The notes under the pieces: model-generated | What the model was told of the DNA's origin: nothing | Database searches by the model: none | Seen by the model: only the letters and a program-made list of their open reading frames with translations | NCBI GenBank assembly: GCA_047972995.1 | Contig: JBKEBD010000019.1 | Coordinates: forward strand, 1-57,934 | DNA length: 57,934 nucleotides | Direction of reading: 5' to 3' | DNA from: JBKEDC01 sp047972995 | GTDB lineage: Bacteria; Bacteroidota; Bacteroidia; Bacteroidales; Prolixibacteraceae | Shown here: positions 17,313 through 26,078 of the stretch, piece by piece | Layout of the letters: every line of letters starts with the position of its first letter | How positions within the stretch are numbered: position 1 is the first letter of the stretch | Position numbers and translations under genes: made by a program

Positions 17313-18560
17313 ATGCAATTTATTCACAAGTGGCTGTTTCAAATCTTATTAGATGCACAGCTCAGCTCGGCTTGGTCAGCCACCATTAGCTTAATCATTT
17401 CTCTCCTGATTCTAGCTTTAATTCTAAAACTCATTCATTGGATTGTAATACGCGTTTTAAATGCCACTGTAGTTCAATTGTTTAAGAGAACAAAAACCGA
17501 GTGGGATGATTTTCTTTTTCGACGCGGTGTGCTAAAAGCCTTGGCGCATTTTCCTGTTGCTTTGGTGTTGACATACTCTTACAATTTTTCGGGAATTGAA
17601 TTTGTAGGCTCCATACTATACAAAGTGTCGCAGTTGTACTATATTTCTCTCTTTGCTCTAGCAGTATCGCGCACAGCCGAAGCCAGCAATGATATGTATC
17701 AAACTACGAGCTATGCCAAAAATCGTTCCATTACGGGCTATATTCAGTTAGCTCAAATTTTCATTTTCTTTATTGCTATCATTCTCTCTATCAGTGTGCT
17801 AAGTGAGAGAGATATATCGGGTATTCTTGCCGGATTAAGTGCCATGGCAGCAGTGTTGATGTTGGTATTTAAAGATTCTATACTTGGGTTAGTGGCATCT
17901 ATTCAGCTTTCAGCAAATAAAATGCTAAAGCCCGGCGATTGGATTTCAATGCCTAGCCATGGTGCCGATGGAACAGTAATCGACATTTCTCTTAACACCG
18001 TGAAGGTGCAGAATTGGGATAAAACGATTACCACAATTCCAACTTATGCCTTAATATCGAGTTCGTTCAGTAACTGGGTGGGCATGGAAGAATCGGGAGG
18101 GAGACGAATTAAACGCTCAATTAATATCGACATGACTAGCGTGAAGTTTTGCGAGCCCGAGTTGCTAGATAAACTTCGTCATTTTCATTTGCTAAAAGAT
18201 TATTTGCTACAAAAAGAACAGGATATTGCCAATTATAATACGAAATTGAATTTAGAGAAAAACGATGTATATAACGGCCGAAGACAAACTAATTTAGGAA
18301 TATTTCGACATTATTTAGAAGCATATTTGCAACAAAATCCACATATTCATGATAGTATGACCTTTTTAGTTCGCCATTTGCAGCCTACAGAAAAAGGAAT
18401 TCCATTAGAAATTTATGTGTTCAGCAATGACCAAAGATGGGGTAATTATGAAGTTATTCAGGCAGATATATTCGACCACGTGCTAGCCATACTTCCAGAA
18501 TTTGACTTACGAGTATTTCAAAATCCGTCAGCTTACGATTTTAGAAGTATTCAATCCTAA
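17313..18560 (+). CDS. MscS-family mechanosensitive channel, YbdG-like
   Basis: An inner-membrane channel that releases solutes on hypo-osmotic shock. The 415 residues match the length of E. coli YbdG. Several membrane segments lie in residues about 20-170. The pore-lining helix region reads GILAGLSAMAAVLMLVFKDS and is followed by the beta domain GDWISMPSHGADGTVIDI and VKVQNWDKTITTIPTYAL. The C-terminal cytoplasmic part (AYLQQNPHIHDSM, LQPTEKGIPLEIYVF, IQADIFDHVLAI) strongly recalls YbdG rather than MscS itself. It starts 67 bp after the zinc-ribbon gene, so it may have its own promoter; only a weak TATTTTTA box is seen at 17277. Confidence 0.9.
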   Translation: MQFIHKWLFQILLDAQLSSAWSATISLIISLLILALILKLIHWIVIRVLNATVVQLFKRTKTEWDDFLFRRGVLKALAHFPVALVLTYSYNFSGIEFVGSILYKVSQLYYISLFALAVSRTAEASNDMYQTTSYAKNRSITGYIQLAQIFIFFIAIILSISVLSERDISGILAGLSAMAAVLMLVFKDSILGLVASIQLSANKMLKPGDWISMPSHGADGTVIDISLNTVKVQNWDKTITTIPTYALISSSFSNWVGMEESGGRRIKRSINIDMTSVKFCEPELLDKLRHFHLLKDYLLQKEQDIANYNTKLNLEKNDVYNGRRQTNLGIFRHYLEAYLQQNPHIHDSMTFLVRHLQPTEKGIPLEIYVFSNDQRWGNYEVIQADIFDHVLAILPEFDLRVFQNPSAYDFRSIQS

Positions 18561-18683
18561 ATACATACGTTTTAAAGATATTTTTCATTTTATCACTTTT
18601 TAATAATTATCTTGGGTAGAAATATAGTGGATAATTATAAATAGTTTGTAATTTAGCCCCCTGAAAATAAAAAACGAACATAG

Positions 18684-19166
18684 ATGAAAATCGCAGAAAA
18701 GAAAAGAGAAATCCCTCATCTAGATGAACTAGATAAGAAGATTTTAAATATGATTATGAAAAATGCACGTACTCCTTTCCTAGAAGTGGCTAGAGAGTGT
18801 GGCGTTTCTGGTGCTGCAATTCACCAACGTGTAGCTCGTTTGACTAATTTAGGTGTTATATCTGGAAGTCAATTTATTGTTGATCCGGAAGTATTAGGAT
18901 TTGACACTTGTGCCTACATGGGAATTTACTTAGAAAAAGCACAAAATTTGAAAGCTGTTGCTCAAGCATTGCAAAGTATTCCAGAAGTAGTAGAATGTCA
19001 TTACACAACAGGGCAGTGGGCAATTTTTGTTAAAATAAGAACAAAAACAAATAAAGATTTGAAGCGTCTAATTGACCAAGATTTGCAAATTGAGGGTATC
19101 TCTCGAACCGAAACTCTCATTTCATTAGAAGAAGGATTTGTACGTCAGGTACCTGTAGATTTGTAG
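18684..19166 (+). CDS. Lrp/AsnC-family transcriptional regulator
   Basis: A 160-residue DNA-binding protein. The N-terminal helix-turn-helix (LDELDKKILNMIMKNARTPF, then VARECGVSGAAIHQRVARL) is followed by a ligand-binding RAM domain from about residue 70, with AYMGIYLEKAQNLKAVAQAL and the typical VVECHYTTGQWAIFVKIRTK. Members respond to amino acids and control their own and metabolic genes. It is a single gene ended by a good terminator. The natural ligand and targets cannot be told from the sequence. Confidence 0.93.
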   Translation: MKIAEKKREIPHLDELDKKILNMIMKNARTPFLEVARECGVSGAAIHQRVARLTNLGVISGSQFIVDPEVLGFDTCAYMGIYLEKAQNLKAVAQALQSIPEVVECHYTTGQWAIFVKIRTKTNKDLKRLIDQDLQIEGISRTETLISLEEGFVRQVPVDL

Positions 19167-19188
19167 TAGAATAATTCAAAATAAGATG

Positions 19189-19220
19189 AAAGAGCTATCC
19201 TTTTGGTAGCTCTTTTTTTT
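19189..19220 (+). terminator. Terminator of the Lrp-family gene
   Basis: AAAGAGCTA (19189-19197) pairs with TAGCTCTTT (19207-19215), followed by T to 19220. Confidence 0.85.
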
Positions 19221-19251
19221 GTAACTTGCGCAATAAATAAACAACCACCCC

Positions 19252-20010
19252 ATGGAAAGACCTCTCATATTAATCAGCAACGACGATGGAGTTCGTGCTA
19301 AAGGAATTAATGAATTAGCAAAGGCTTTAAAAGAATTTGGAGATATTGTTGTTATAGCTCCCGACTCGACCATGTCTGGAATGTCGAGTGCATTAACAAG
19401 CGAAAAACCTTTGCGTGCAAGCTTATTGCAAGACGAAGAATCTTTTCGCATTTATGCTTGCAATGGCACACCAGCAGACTGTGTAAAATTAGCATTTAAT
19501 GGGCTACTCAATAAAACCCCAGACTATGTAATTTCAGGAATCAATCATGGAGCAAACACCTCTGTTAGCGTTATTTACAGCGGAACGGTAGGAGCTGCTT
19601 TGGAAGGTTGTATTCATGGAGTTCCGTCGATTGCACTTTCATTGTGTAGTCATGATGCCGATGCTAATTTCTCGTTAATGTTGCCTTGGGTGAAGCGAAT
19701 TTTCATTCAAGTACTGCAAAATGGACTACCAAAATATACTTGTTTGAATGTGAATTTTCCTGATGGAAATATTGAGGGTTTAGAAGTTTGCAGACAAGCA
19801 GAAGGCAAATGGGAGAACGAAATGGAACAACGAATCAACCCAAGGGGGAAACCGTATTTTTGGCTAACAGGGCAGTTTAATAATTTAGAGGTAAGCTCTA
19901 AAGACACTGATTTGTTTGCAATTGAAAAGCAACGAGCAAGTGTAGTTCCGATTAAAGTAGATATGACAGACTACGACTTTTTCAATAATCTACGAAGCTG
20001 GGATTTCTAG
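19252..20010 (+). CDS. surE: 5'-nucleotidase SurE (survival protein)
   Basis: A metal-dependent phosphatase acting on nucleoside monophosphates, and in some species on short polyphosphate. The 252-residue protein has the metal site SNDDG (Asp11, Asp12) at its start, then APDSTMSGMSSALT, NGTPADCVKLA and SGINHGANTSVSVIYSGTVG, all SurE signatures. The stop codon is directly followed by the ATG of a small membrane-protein gene, so the two form an operon. In many Bacteroidales surE sits near lpxB; here lpxB is about 15 kb away. Confidence 0.95.
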   Translation: MERPLILISNDDGVRAKGINELAKALKEFGDIVVIAPDSTMSGMSSALTSEKPLRASLLQDEESFRIYACNGTPADCVKLAFNGLLNKTPDYVISGINHGANTSVSVIYSGTVGAALEGCIHGVPSIALSLCSHDADANFSLMLPWVKRIFIQVLQNGLPKYTCLNVNFPDGNIEGLEVCRQAEGKWENEMEQRINPRGKPYFWLTGQFNNLEVSSKDTDLFAIEKQRASVVPIKVDMTDYDFFNNLRSWDF

Positions 20011-20307
20011 ATGGCAACAATAAACAAAAGAGATAAATTGACCTTAGGATTAGCCATCGGATTGCTACTCCCTTTATTCATACTGATAATGATATTTGTT
20101 GCCTCGGGAACAGATGTGAGCTTAGCTGATTACCTGAAAACTATGTGGCGAGTGAATGCGCTCTCACTAATGTTGTCGTTTAGTGTACTTCCTAATCTGA
20201 TTTTCTTCGGTATTTTCAATAAGCTAAAGTACGACTTAGCCATGCGTGGAGTAATGATGGCAACGGTTATCTATGCCTTATTGATGCTGTTGATAAAACT
20301 AATTTAG
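20011..20307 (+). CDS. Small membrane protein co-transcribed with surE
   Basis: A 98-residue protein with three predicted membrane helices at about residues 12-33, 50-70 and 78-97. It has a short basic N-terminus and is otherwise of unknown family. The ATG follows the surE stop codon without any gap, which indicates translational coupling. The last 9 bp overlap the end of the convergent lipoprotein gene. No catalytic motif is seen. Small proteins at this place downstream of surE are common in Bacteroidales, but I know of no assigned role. Confidence 0.75.
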   Translation: MATINKRDKLTLGLAIGLLLPLFILIMIFVASGTDVSLADYLKTMWRVNALSLMLSFSVLPNLIFFGIFNKLKYDLAMRGVMMATVIYALLMLLIKLI

Positions 20308-21309
20308 CGACTTTTGGCGTTGAAGTAGGGTGTCTAAGTAATACTTTCCTTGCTGTGTGTATTTAGTTTGGAGTGATTTTTTAATCCAGATTAAAGATTC
20401 ATCCATGTTTCCAAGCATTTCACTAGCTAAGGCTAGATTAAATTGGGCTCTACTTCGTGTTGACGCTTTTTTGCTTTTCTCAAAGTTCAACCAATAGGCG
20501 TATAAGTCAGTCCACTCTTGCTGATTGGTTTTTTGTATTGCTTTTTTTCCGTCGGAATCATCGGGGTCTAAAGTAAAGAATATTCTATTTTCACGCTTCC
20601 ATTGCGGAGATATTTTTGCATCTAAATCAAGAGCAGACTGAATGCCAGTTTGAATAAGGCAATCTGTAATTGGAGGTAGTTTAAGGAAGATATCTTGAGT
20701 TGAAGTTCCGCCTTGTTGCCAAGAAATAGTGTCGGAAACCACAACTTGATGACCTGTTCCTTTATCCGTAGGGGTGTATATACTAACCACGATATTATAT
20801 GCCGAGCGAATAGACGCTACAGCATATTCATCGTCGTAGGTCGTGTAATCAGTAAAAATTTTATTATAATATCGGTCTAAAGAAAGCACAGCATCTGTAT
20901 TGTAATCACGACATAATCTTTTAATCTCTTCTGCTGATAATGGGTTAGGTATTTCGTAGTATTTATTCTCATGAGCATAGAAGCGACCTTCTGGAATCAC
21001 CACATCATAAGCACCCGATTCGTAAAGCAATTGCCCCAAAGCTTTCAATGTTGTATCTGTGGCTAAACTATCTAAGACAACAACACTAGTATTAAACTTG
21101 TGGTCGAAGAAATATTGTTGTGTTTTTTGTTTGTCGTAAGCATTGAAATCGGCAGTGGTAGCTCGGTCTATGAGTGTGAAGCTTCCAACTTCGCTAGAAA
21201 TTTTATGACTCGATGGGATAGCGGTTTCAATTGTGATATTTCGAAAGGAGCTAGTGCAAGCACTTAATGTAGTAGAGGTGATTGCAAATAAAATAAGTAG
21301 TCGGTTCAT
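20299..21309 (-). CDS. DUF6340-like lipoprotein with C-terminal helical repeats
   Basis: A 336-residue exported lipoprotein. The signal MNRLLILFAITSTTLSAC ends in the lipobox LSAC, with Cys18 as the first mature residue. The middle part has YNTDAVLSLDRYYNKI and WQQGGTSTQDIFLKLPP, a pattern I associate with DUF6340 proteins of Bacteroidales. The last 70 residues (ARSQFNLALASEML-like, DESLIWIKKSLQ) look like TPR helices. The 3' end overlaps the convergent small membrane-protein gene by 9 bp. The function is unknown; a periplasmic-face envelope protein is likely. Confidence 0.7.
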   Translation of the reverse strand: MNRLLILFAITSTTLSACTSSFRNITIETAIPSSHKISSEVGSFTLIDRATTADFNAYDKQKTQQYFFDHKFNTSVVVLDSLATDTTLKALGQLLYESGAYDVVIPEGRFYAHENKYYEIPNPLSAEEIKRLCRDYNTDAVLSLDRYYNKIFTDYTTYDDEYAVASIRSAYNIVVSIYTPTDKGTGHQVVVSDTISWQQGGTSTQDIFLKLPPITDCLIQTGIQSALDLDAKISPQWKRENRIFFTLDPDDSDGKKAIQKTNQQEWTDLYAYWLNFEKSKKASTRSRAQFNLALASEMLGNMDESLIWIKKSLQTKYTQQGKYYLDTLLQRQKSLN

Positions 21310-21844
21310 ATCTCAAAATTCTAGCGATGATAATATTAAGTTAGTTTTCAGCAATCACATCATGTGATATGTATTCTATTATCCTGAGGCAAAATCTATT
21401 CCAAAGCAAATATTACAATGAAAAATTAGCCTAAATTCAGGTTATCAGCCTCAAAGATATTAATTAAAACTTGAATCAAGCAGAATTCAAGTCATAAATG
21501 TAACATTGTTTTTAAATAATATTTCTTCCATTTTTTGAATTGGAGTTTGGAAATTAAATCGTTTTCTAATATGTTCTTAAATTCAAGTCTACTTTAAGAG
21601 GCTTTAATAAAGCTGTGAATTCTTTAATCAAACGCCTGCCTTTTCGAGAAGCAAGCAAAGAGCGAAAATACAACTTCCTAAACGGACATTTATTAATGGA
21701 ATCTAAGGGGTGTCTAGGAAGATGCATCCTCTTATTAGCCTGAGTTTCCCATTAGAAATAAAATCCCCAAAGTGTAAACTTAGGTTTGCATCAGAAAAAC
21801 GGCTAGCGATTAATTTTGACAATTCTTATCGAGAATAGAATCAT
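21310..21844. other. About 535 bp without a clear gene
   Basis: The stretch lies between the lipoprotein promoter side and the pyk terminator. I see no tRNA, no long frame and no obvious repeat. The only candidate is a 54-codon minus-strand frame starting with ATG near 21726 (product begins MHLPRHPLDSINKC and is rich in Arg and Lys). It is too short to call without conservation data. Confidence 0.5.
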
Positions 21845-21880
21845 AAAAAAAGCAGATAGACTTTCGCCTATCTGCTTTTA
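21845..21880 (-). terminator. Terminator of pyk
   Basis: AAAGCAGATAG (21849-21859) pairs with CTATCTGCTTT (21868-21878). The A run at 21845-21850 becomes the U run on the minus strand. It lies 22 bp after the pyk stop codon. Confidence 0.85.
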
Positions 21881-21901
21881 TTTGATAATTTGAGAATCAA
21901 A

Positions 21902-23332
21902 TTATTTTTTGATCAACTTCTTAGCTTCAGAAATCTCCATGAATGTAGATCCTCCGCCAATACCGAAGCTACCACCAATGTAAACAACTTTGTCGTCTTC
22001 TTTAACAACACCAGTTGATGTCAATCCTTTCAATGCGTTAGAAACCATTGTAGAACGAGTTTCATCTGGAGTGAATACATCAGCGTAAACACCGTAAGAA
22101 AGAGACAATTGGCGAGCAGTAGTTGCATCATAACATTGAGCATATACTTTTTTCTCACCACGGAATGCTGCTAAGTAACGAGCTGTTTTACCAGTTTTAG
22201 TGTTAGTTACGATAGCTTTTACATCTTCTAATTGTTTTGATGCTTGGTAAGCAGCTTCTGCTAAGAAAGCAGCAGGCTCACCATCAACAGCAGGAACAGC
22301 AATGCTGTTTTTAGCTTCTTTAGTTTTTTCAACTTCCAAAGCAATTTTGTTCATGATTTTTACAGCTTCAATTGGATATGCACCGTAAGTAGTTTCACCA
22401 GAAAGCATGATTGCATCAGTGTTAGAGTAGATTGCGTTTGCAATATCACTAACTTCCGCACGAGTAGGACGAGGATTGTCAATCATAGTGTGCAACATTT
22501 GAGTTGCTACGATAACTGGTTTTTTACGGATTACACATCTTTCAATTAGGTGACGTTGGTAACCTGGAATTTTTTCAGCTGGAACTTCAATACCCAAATC
22601 ACCACGAGCAACCATTACACCGTAAGCGTGGTCAAGAATTTCGTCAACTCTTTCTACACCTTCTAAGTTTTCGATTTTAGCGATAATTTTGATAGGACTG
22701 TTGTATTTGTCCAAAATCTTTTGAACATCGATCACGTCTTGAGCATTACGAACGAATGAGTGAGCGATAAAGTCAACTCCAGCTTCTGCTGCAAATTCGA
22801 TAAATTTGTGGTCTTTTTCAGAGATAGAAGGCAAGTTTACAGTGAAACCTGGAGTGTTGATACTCTTGTTCTTTTTGATTTTACCTTCATTTTCTACTTG
22901 ACAAAGGACATAGTCGTTGTGTTTTTCAACTACAGTAAATTCAGTTTCACCGTCATCAACCAATACTTTAGTTCCTACAGGAATTTCAGTGTGAAATTTG
23001 TCGTAAGAAATACCGAAAGTTTTACGTCCTTCAGCAGATACGCGGTTTAAAATGCCTGATAATTCAACTAAGTCACCAACTGCAACAGGGATGCCTGTTT
23101 CTGCGTCGGCATCATTCAAACGAGTTCTAATTTCTGGACCTTTAGTATCAACTAAGATAGCTAGTTTGTCAGAAACTTTGCGCACGCTCTCGATAAGAGG
23201 CATTGCTGATTCTGGTGTCATGTGAGCTGTGTTCAGGCGAACCACGTTCATTCCTTGTTCGTAAAGCGATTTAAGGAAATCAGGTTCACATCTGATATCC
23301 GAAATTGTTGCTACAATTTTTGTGTTTTTCAT
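21902..23332 (-). CDS. pyk: Pyruvate kinase
   Basis: It makes pyruvate and ATP from phosphoenolpyruvate, the last glycolytic step, and so supplies the two pyruvate-cleaving enzymes coded in this window. I chose ATG 23332, which gives 476 residues starting MKNTKIVATISD; the 14 residues upstream in the longer frame are not family-like. Visible motifs are VRLNTAHMTPE, LVDTKGPEIRT, the active-site region IKIIAKIENLEGVERVDEIL, VMVARGDLGIEVP, IVATQMLHTMIDNPRPTRAE and MLSGETTYGAYP. The C-terminal allosteric domain is present. The gene is single, with its own promoter and terminator. Confidence 0.97.
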   Translation of the reverse strand: MKNTKIVATISDIRCEPDFLKSLYEQGMNVVRLNTAHMTPESAMPLIESVRKVSDKLAILVDTKGPEIRTRLNDADAETGIPVAVGDLVELSGILNRVSAEGRKTFGISYDKFHTEIPVGTKVLVDDGETEFTVVEKHNDYVLCQVENEGKIKKNKSINTPGFTVNLPSISEKDHKFIEFAAEAGVDFIAHSFVRNAQDVIDVQKILDKYNSPIKIIAKIENLEGVERVDEILDHAYGVMVARGDLGIEVPAEKIPGYQRHLIERCVIRKKPVIVATQMLHTMIDNPRPTRAEVSDIANAIYSNTDAIMLSGETTYGAYPIEAVKIMNKIALEVEKTKEAKNSIAVPAVDGEPAAFLAEAAYQASKQLEDVKAIVTNTKTGKTARYLAAFRGEKKVYAQCYDATTARQLSLSYGVYADVFTPDETRSTMVSNALKGLTSTGVVKEDDKVVYIGGSFGIGGGSTFMEISEAKKLIKK

Positions 23333-23371
23333 CTCGAAAGGTATATAAAAAATATGTATTATAGTATTCAG

Positions 23372-23379
23372 CAAATATA
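23372..23379 (-). promoter_or_regulatory. Promoter -7 box of pyk
   Basis: On the minus strand the sequence reads TATATTTG, an exact TAnnTTTG match. It sits 40 bp before the ATG at 23332 and supports that start over the longer frame, whose start at 23374 lies in the box. Confidence 0.6.
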
Positions 23380-23458
23380 TGTAGATTCTGTAAAGAAAAG
23401 CATATACTTGCTAAAATTGATTTTAGAATTTGATTATTTATTAACCTGTGTTTTCTCG

Positions 23459-23872
23459 TTAAAGAAAGCTTTCGATAGCTAAGCGATAAGAGTCTAGTCC
23501 AAAACCCATGATACTCCCTTTGCAGGCAGGTCCAATTAACGATTCATGGCGAAATGATTCTCGTGTTAGTATGTTAGAAATATGCACCTCTACACATGGA
23601 GTAGTGACCCCCGAAATAGCATCTCGAAGTGCCACAGATGTGTGGGTATAAGCCCCAGCATTTATAATAATTCCATCATAGGAGAATCCTACTTCATGAA
23701 TTTTATTGATGAGTTCACCCTCTATATTAGATTGGTAGTAACTTAAGGTTATAGCTGGAAATCGAGTCTGTAAATTTTGATAATAATCATCGAAATTTTG
23801 GTCACCATATATACTTCGCTCTCTCTTGCCCAAAAGATTCAAATTTGGACCATTAATTACTAATAATTGCAT
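23459..23872 (-). CDS. aroQ: 3-dehydroquinate dehydratase, type II
   Basis: It catalyses the third step of the shikimate pathway, 3-dehydroquinate to 3-dehydroshikimate. The 137-residue protein shows the type II signatures INGPNLNLLGKRERSIYG (with the catalytic Tyr and Arg), IIINAGAYTHTSVALRDA, VEVHISNI and a following arginine (TRESFRHES). Length is normal for the dodecameric type II enzyme. It is divergent from the Xer recombinase gene, an order also found in other Bacteroidales. The other shikimate gene in the window, aroE (55661-56416), is not linked. Confidence 0.96.
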   Translation of the reverse strand: MQLLVINGPNLNLLGKRERSIYGDQNFDDYYQNLQTRFPAITLSYYQSNIEGELINKIHEVGFSYDGIIINAGAYTHTSVALRDAISGVTTPCVEVHISNILTRESFRHESLIGPACKGSIMGFGLDSYRLAIESFL

Positions 23873-23994
23873 AAAAATATGAATTTAAAATGACTTTTGA
23901 AGTGTTTGTCCATTTGGTTGAACCAATATACAGTGTTTTTTGTTTAATTCGACATATATACAACGAAAAAATCATATCATAAAGCTAATATAAT

Positions 23995-24894
23995 ATGAAC
24001 TGGACAACTGCAAAACAAAAATTTGAGGAATACTTAAAGCTTGAAAGGGCATTGTCCCCTAATTCAATATCGGCATACATCAGCGATTTGACTAAGTTTA
24101 TTCATTTCATGACTACCGAATATGAAAATGATAAAGTAGAAAAAGTGACTCAAGACCATGTGCGTCATTTTGCAGAGTACCTCAATAAGGAAGGGGTGAG
24201 CATTCGAACTCAGGCTCGAACGGTGTCGGGTATTAAGTCATTTTTTAATTACTTGAAAATGGATGACGTCATGATGACTGACCCTACGAGCGACGTTAAT
24301 GTAGGAAATATTGAGAAAAATGTTCCTGAGGTGCTTACTGTTAATGAAATCGACAGTATTATTGCGGCTGTTGACCTAAAGAAAACAGAAGGCGATCGAA
24401 ATATAGCCATGATTGAAACACTGTATAGTTGTGGATTGCGTGTGTCGGAATTGATTAATCTGAAAATAACAGACTTATTTTTCAATCAAGGGTTTATTGA
24501 GATTGTAGGTAAGGGAGATAAGAAGCGTTTAGTTCCTATCAGCGATGAGTGTAAAGATAAAATACAAAAATACATAAACCACTCGCGAAAAGATTTGAAA
24601 ATTAAGCCCGAATGCCAAAATTATCTGTTCTTAAATAGGCGAGGAGGCACATTGAGTAGAGTGATGATTTTCACTATTGTCAAGGATTTGGCAGCCAAGG
24701 TGGGTATTACAAAGAAAGTGAGTCCGCACACGTTCCGACATTCTTTTGCAACACATTTAATTGCCGGAGGTGCCGATTTGAGAGTTGTGCAAGATATGCT
24801 AGGGCATGAATCAATCTTAACTACTGAAATCTATTTACAGATAGACCCTCAGCAACTAAAAGAGACTGTGAATCTATATCATCCCCAATCTTAG
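23995..24894 (+). CDS. xerD: Tyrosine recombinase XerC/XerD
   Basis: A site-specific recombinase that resolves chromosome dimers at dif with its partner protein and the FtsK translocase. The 299-residue length is the family norm. The N-terminal core-binding domain (YLKLERALSPNSISAYISDL) is followed by the catalytic domain with Arg149 (SCGLRVSEL), His245 and Arg248 (HTFRHSFATHL), His271 (LGHESILTT) and the nucleophile Tyr280 (EIYLQ). No mobile element is adjacent, so a housekeeping role fits better than an integrase. Which of XerC or XerD it is cannot be settled from one sequence. Confidence 0.9.
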   Translation: MNWTTAKQKFEEYLKLERALSPNSISAYISDLTKFIHFMTTEYENDKVEKVTQDHVRHFAEYLNKEGVSIRTQARTVSGIKSFFNYLKMDDVMMTDPTSDVNVGNIEKNVPEVLTVNEIDSIIAAVDLKKTEGDRNIAMIETLYSCGLRVSELINLKITDLFFNQGFIEIVGKGDKKRLVPISDECKDKIQKYINHSRKDLKIKPECQNYLFLNRRGGTLSRVMIFTIVKDLAAKVGITKKVSPHTFRHSFATHLIAGGADLRVVQDMLGHESILTTEIYLQIDPQQLKETVNLYHPQS

Positions 24895-24910
24895 GGGAGA
24901 ATAAAAATAA

Positions 24911-24954
24911 AATAAATAAGCCCAAAGAATTCAATTTCTTTGGGCTTATTTATT
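24911..24954. terminator. Bidirectional terminator between xerD and the EEP gene
   Basis: A perfect 19-bp stem (24911-24929 with 24936-24954) has a GC core GCCCAAAG, A/T-rich flanks and a 6-nt loop. It serves both convergent genes. Confidence 0.85.
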
Positions 24955-26019
24955 TTAGTCTGATATTACTTTTATCAAACGACATTTAATTGGATAGTGA
25001 TCTGATAGCTCAACCTTCTTATTTGTTTCAAAATTGAAGGAATTGAAGGTAGAATCATAGAAGATATAATCAATTCGAAACGATGGCAATTTGCCATTAT
25101 ATGTACTTCCAAGTCCGCTTCCTGCTTTTGTAAAGGCATCTGATAAATCGTCCCCAACCACGGTGTGATAGGTGTAAGAAACTGGAGTGTCATTAAAGTC
25201 GCCACACACAATTACAGGATATGGACTTTCATCAATAGATTGACGAAGTATATTAGCCTGTTCAGCTCTTTTCTCAAAGCCTTTTCTGATTTTTGTAGTG
25301 TAAAGCTTGGCATCTTTAATTAGTGCCTCACGATTCTCGATGTTTAAAGAATCTAACAACGAAATATCATTGCTTGAAAACGAATAACTTTGCAAATGGC
25401 AATTATATATGCGTAGAGTATCGTCGTGTATCACAATGTCGGCATATATGAAGTTGTTGCCTGTGCCTTCAAATTTTTGTTTCTGACTATTTATAATTGG
25501 ATAATTAGACATGATAACTTGCCCTCCTTTGGTTATCCCATATTTAGGTAAATTACTGCCTTTGAATTCCGTCTCCCATTCTTCGTAAGTGCGACCTGCA
25601 TAACTAGCTTCTTGTAGGCAAACAATGTCGTTATTCTCGTTTTCTAGGTAGTTCACCACTGTTTGCACACGTTCTTTTACCGATTTTGCTGAAGCTCCAA
25701 AGAAACTTTGAACATTATAACTCACAATGTCTAATCCGGGTTCTTCCGTTTCTTGTTGGCTGAACTGAAAGTAGTTGTTCGTGTGCGAATAGCCCAAAAA
25801 TATAACAGCTAACGGAATTAAGGAATATGCTGGTTTTAGAAATAGCCAAAGCAGTATAAATACGATATTTGCAAATAAGAAATAAGGGTATGCAAGTCCG
25901 AAAAAGGCGGGTTGCCAAAGTGTGGAAGGACTTATGTAAACTGACACATAGGCCAATAACAGACATAAAACGGCAATTATATTCAGTGTTAAAAGCACTC
26001 TTGAGAGAAAAATTTTCAC
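24955..26019 (-). CDS. Membrane-anchored endonuclease/exonuclease/phosphatase (EEP) family protein
   Basis: A 354-residue protein with about three N-terminal membrane helices (residues 8-85) and a C-terminal EEP hydrolase domain. The metal and catalytic motifs are complete: IVSYNVQSFFG, IVCLQEASYAG, YPVIVCGDFNDTP, RIDYIFYDS and LSDHYPIKCRL. The substrate cannot be read off, since relatives act on DNA, phosphoinositides or sphingomyelin. It lies 60 bp downstream of prmC on the same strand and may be read from the same message. The common annotation in Bacteroidales is 'endonuclease/exonuclease/phosphatase family'. Confidence 0.88.
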   Translation of the reverse strand: MKIFLSRVLLTLNIIAVLCLLLAYVSVYISPSTLWQPAFFGLAYPYFLFANIVFILLWLFLKPAYSLIPLAVIFLGYSHTNNYFQFSQQETEEPGLDIVSYNVQSFFGASAKSVKERVQTVVNYLENENNDIVCLQEASYAGRTYEEWETEFKGSNLPKYGITKGGQVIMSNYPIINSQKQKFEGTGNNFIYADIVIHDDTLRIYNCHLQSYSFSSNDISLLDSLNIENREALIKDAKLYTTKIRKGFEKRAEQANILRQSIDESPYPVIVCGDFNDTPVSYTYHTVVGDDLSDAFTKAGSGLGSTYNGKLPSFRIDYIFYDSTFNSFNFETNKKVELSDHYPIKCRLIKVISD

Positions 26020-26078
26020 GGGTTATCTAGATTAGATATTATTGTGACAAAGATAATAAAAAGCTTGGATGGTTAAGG

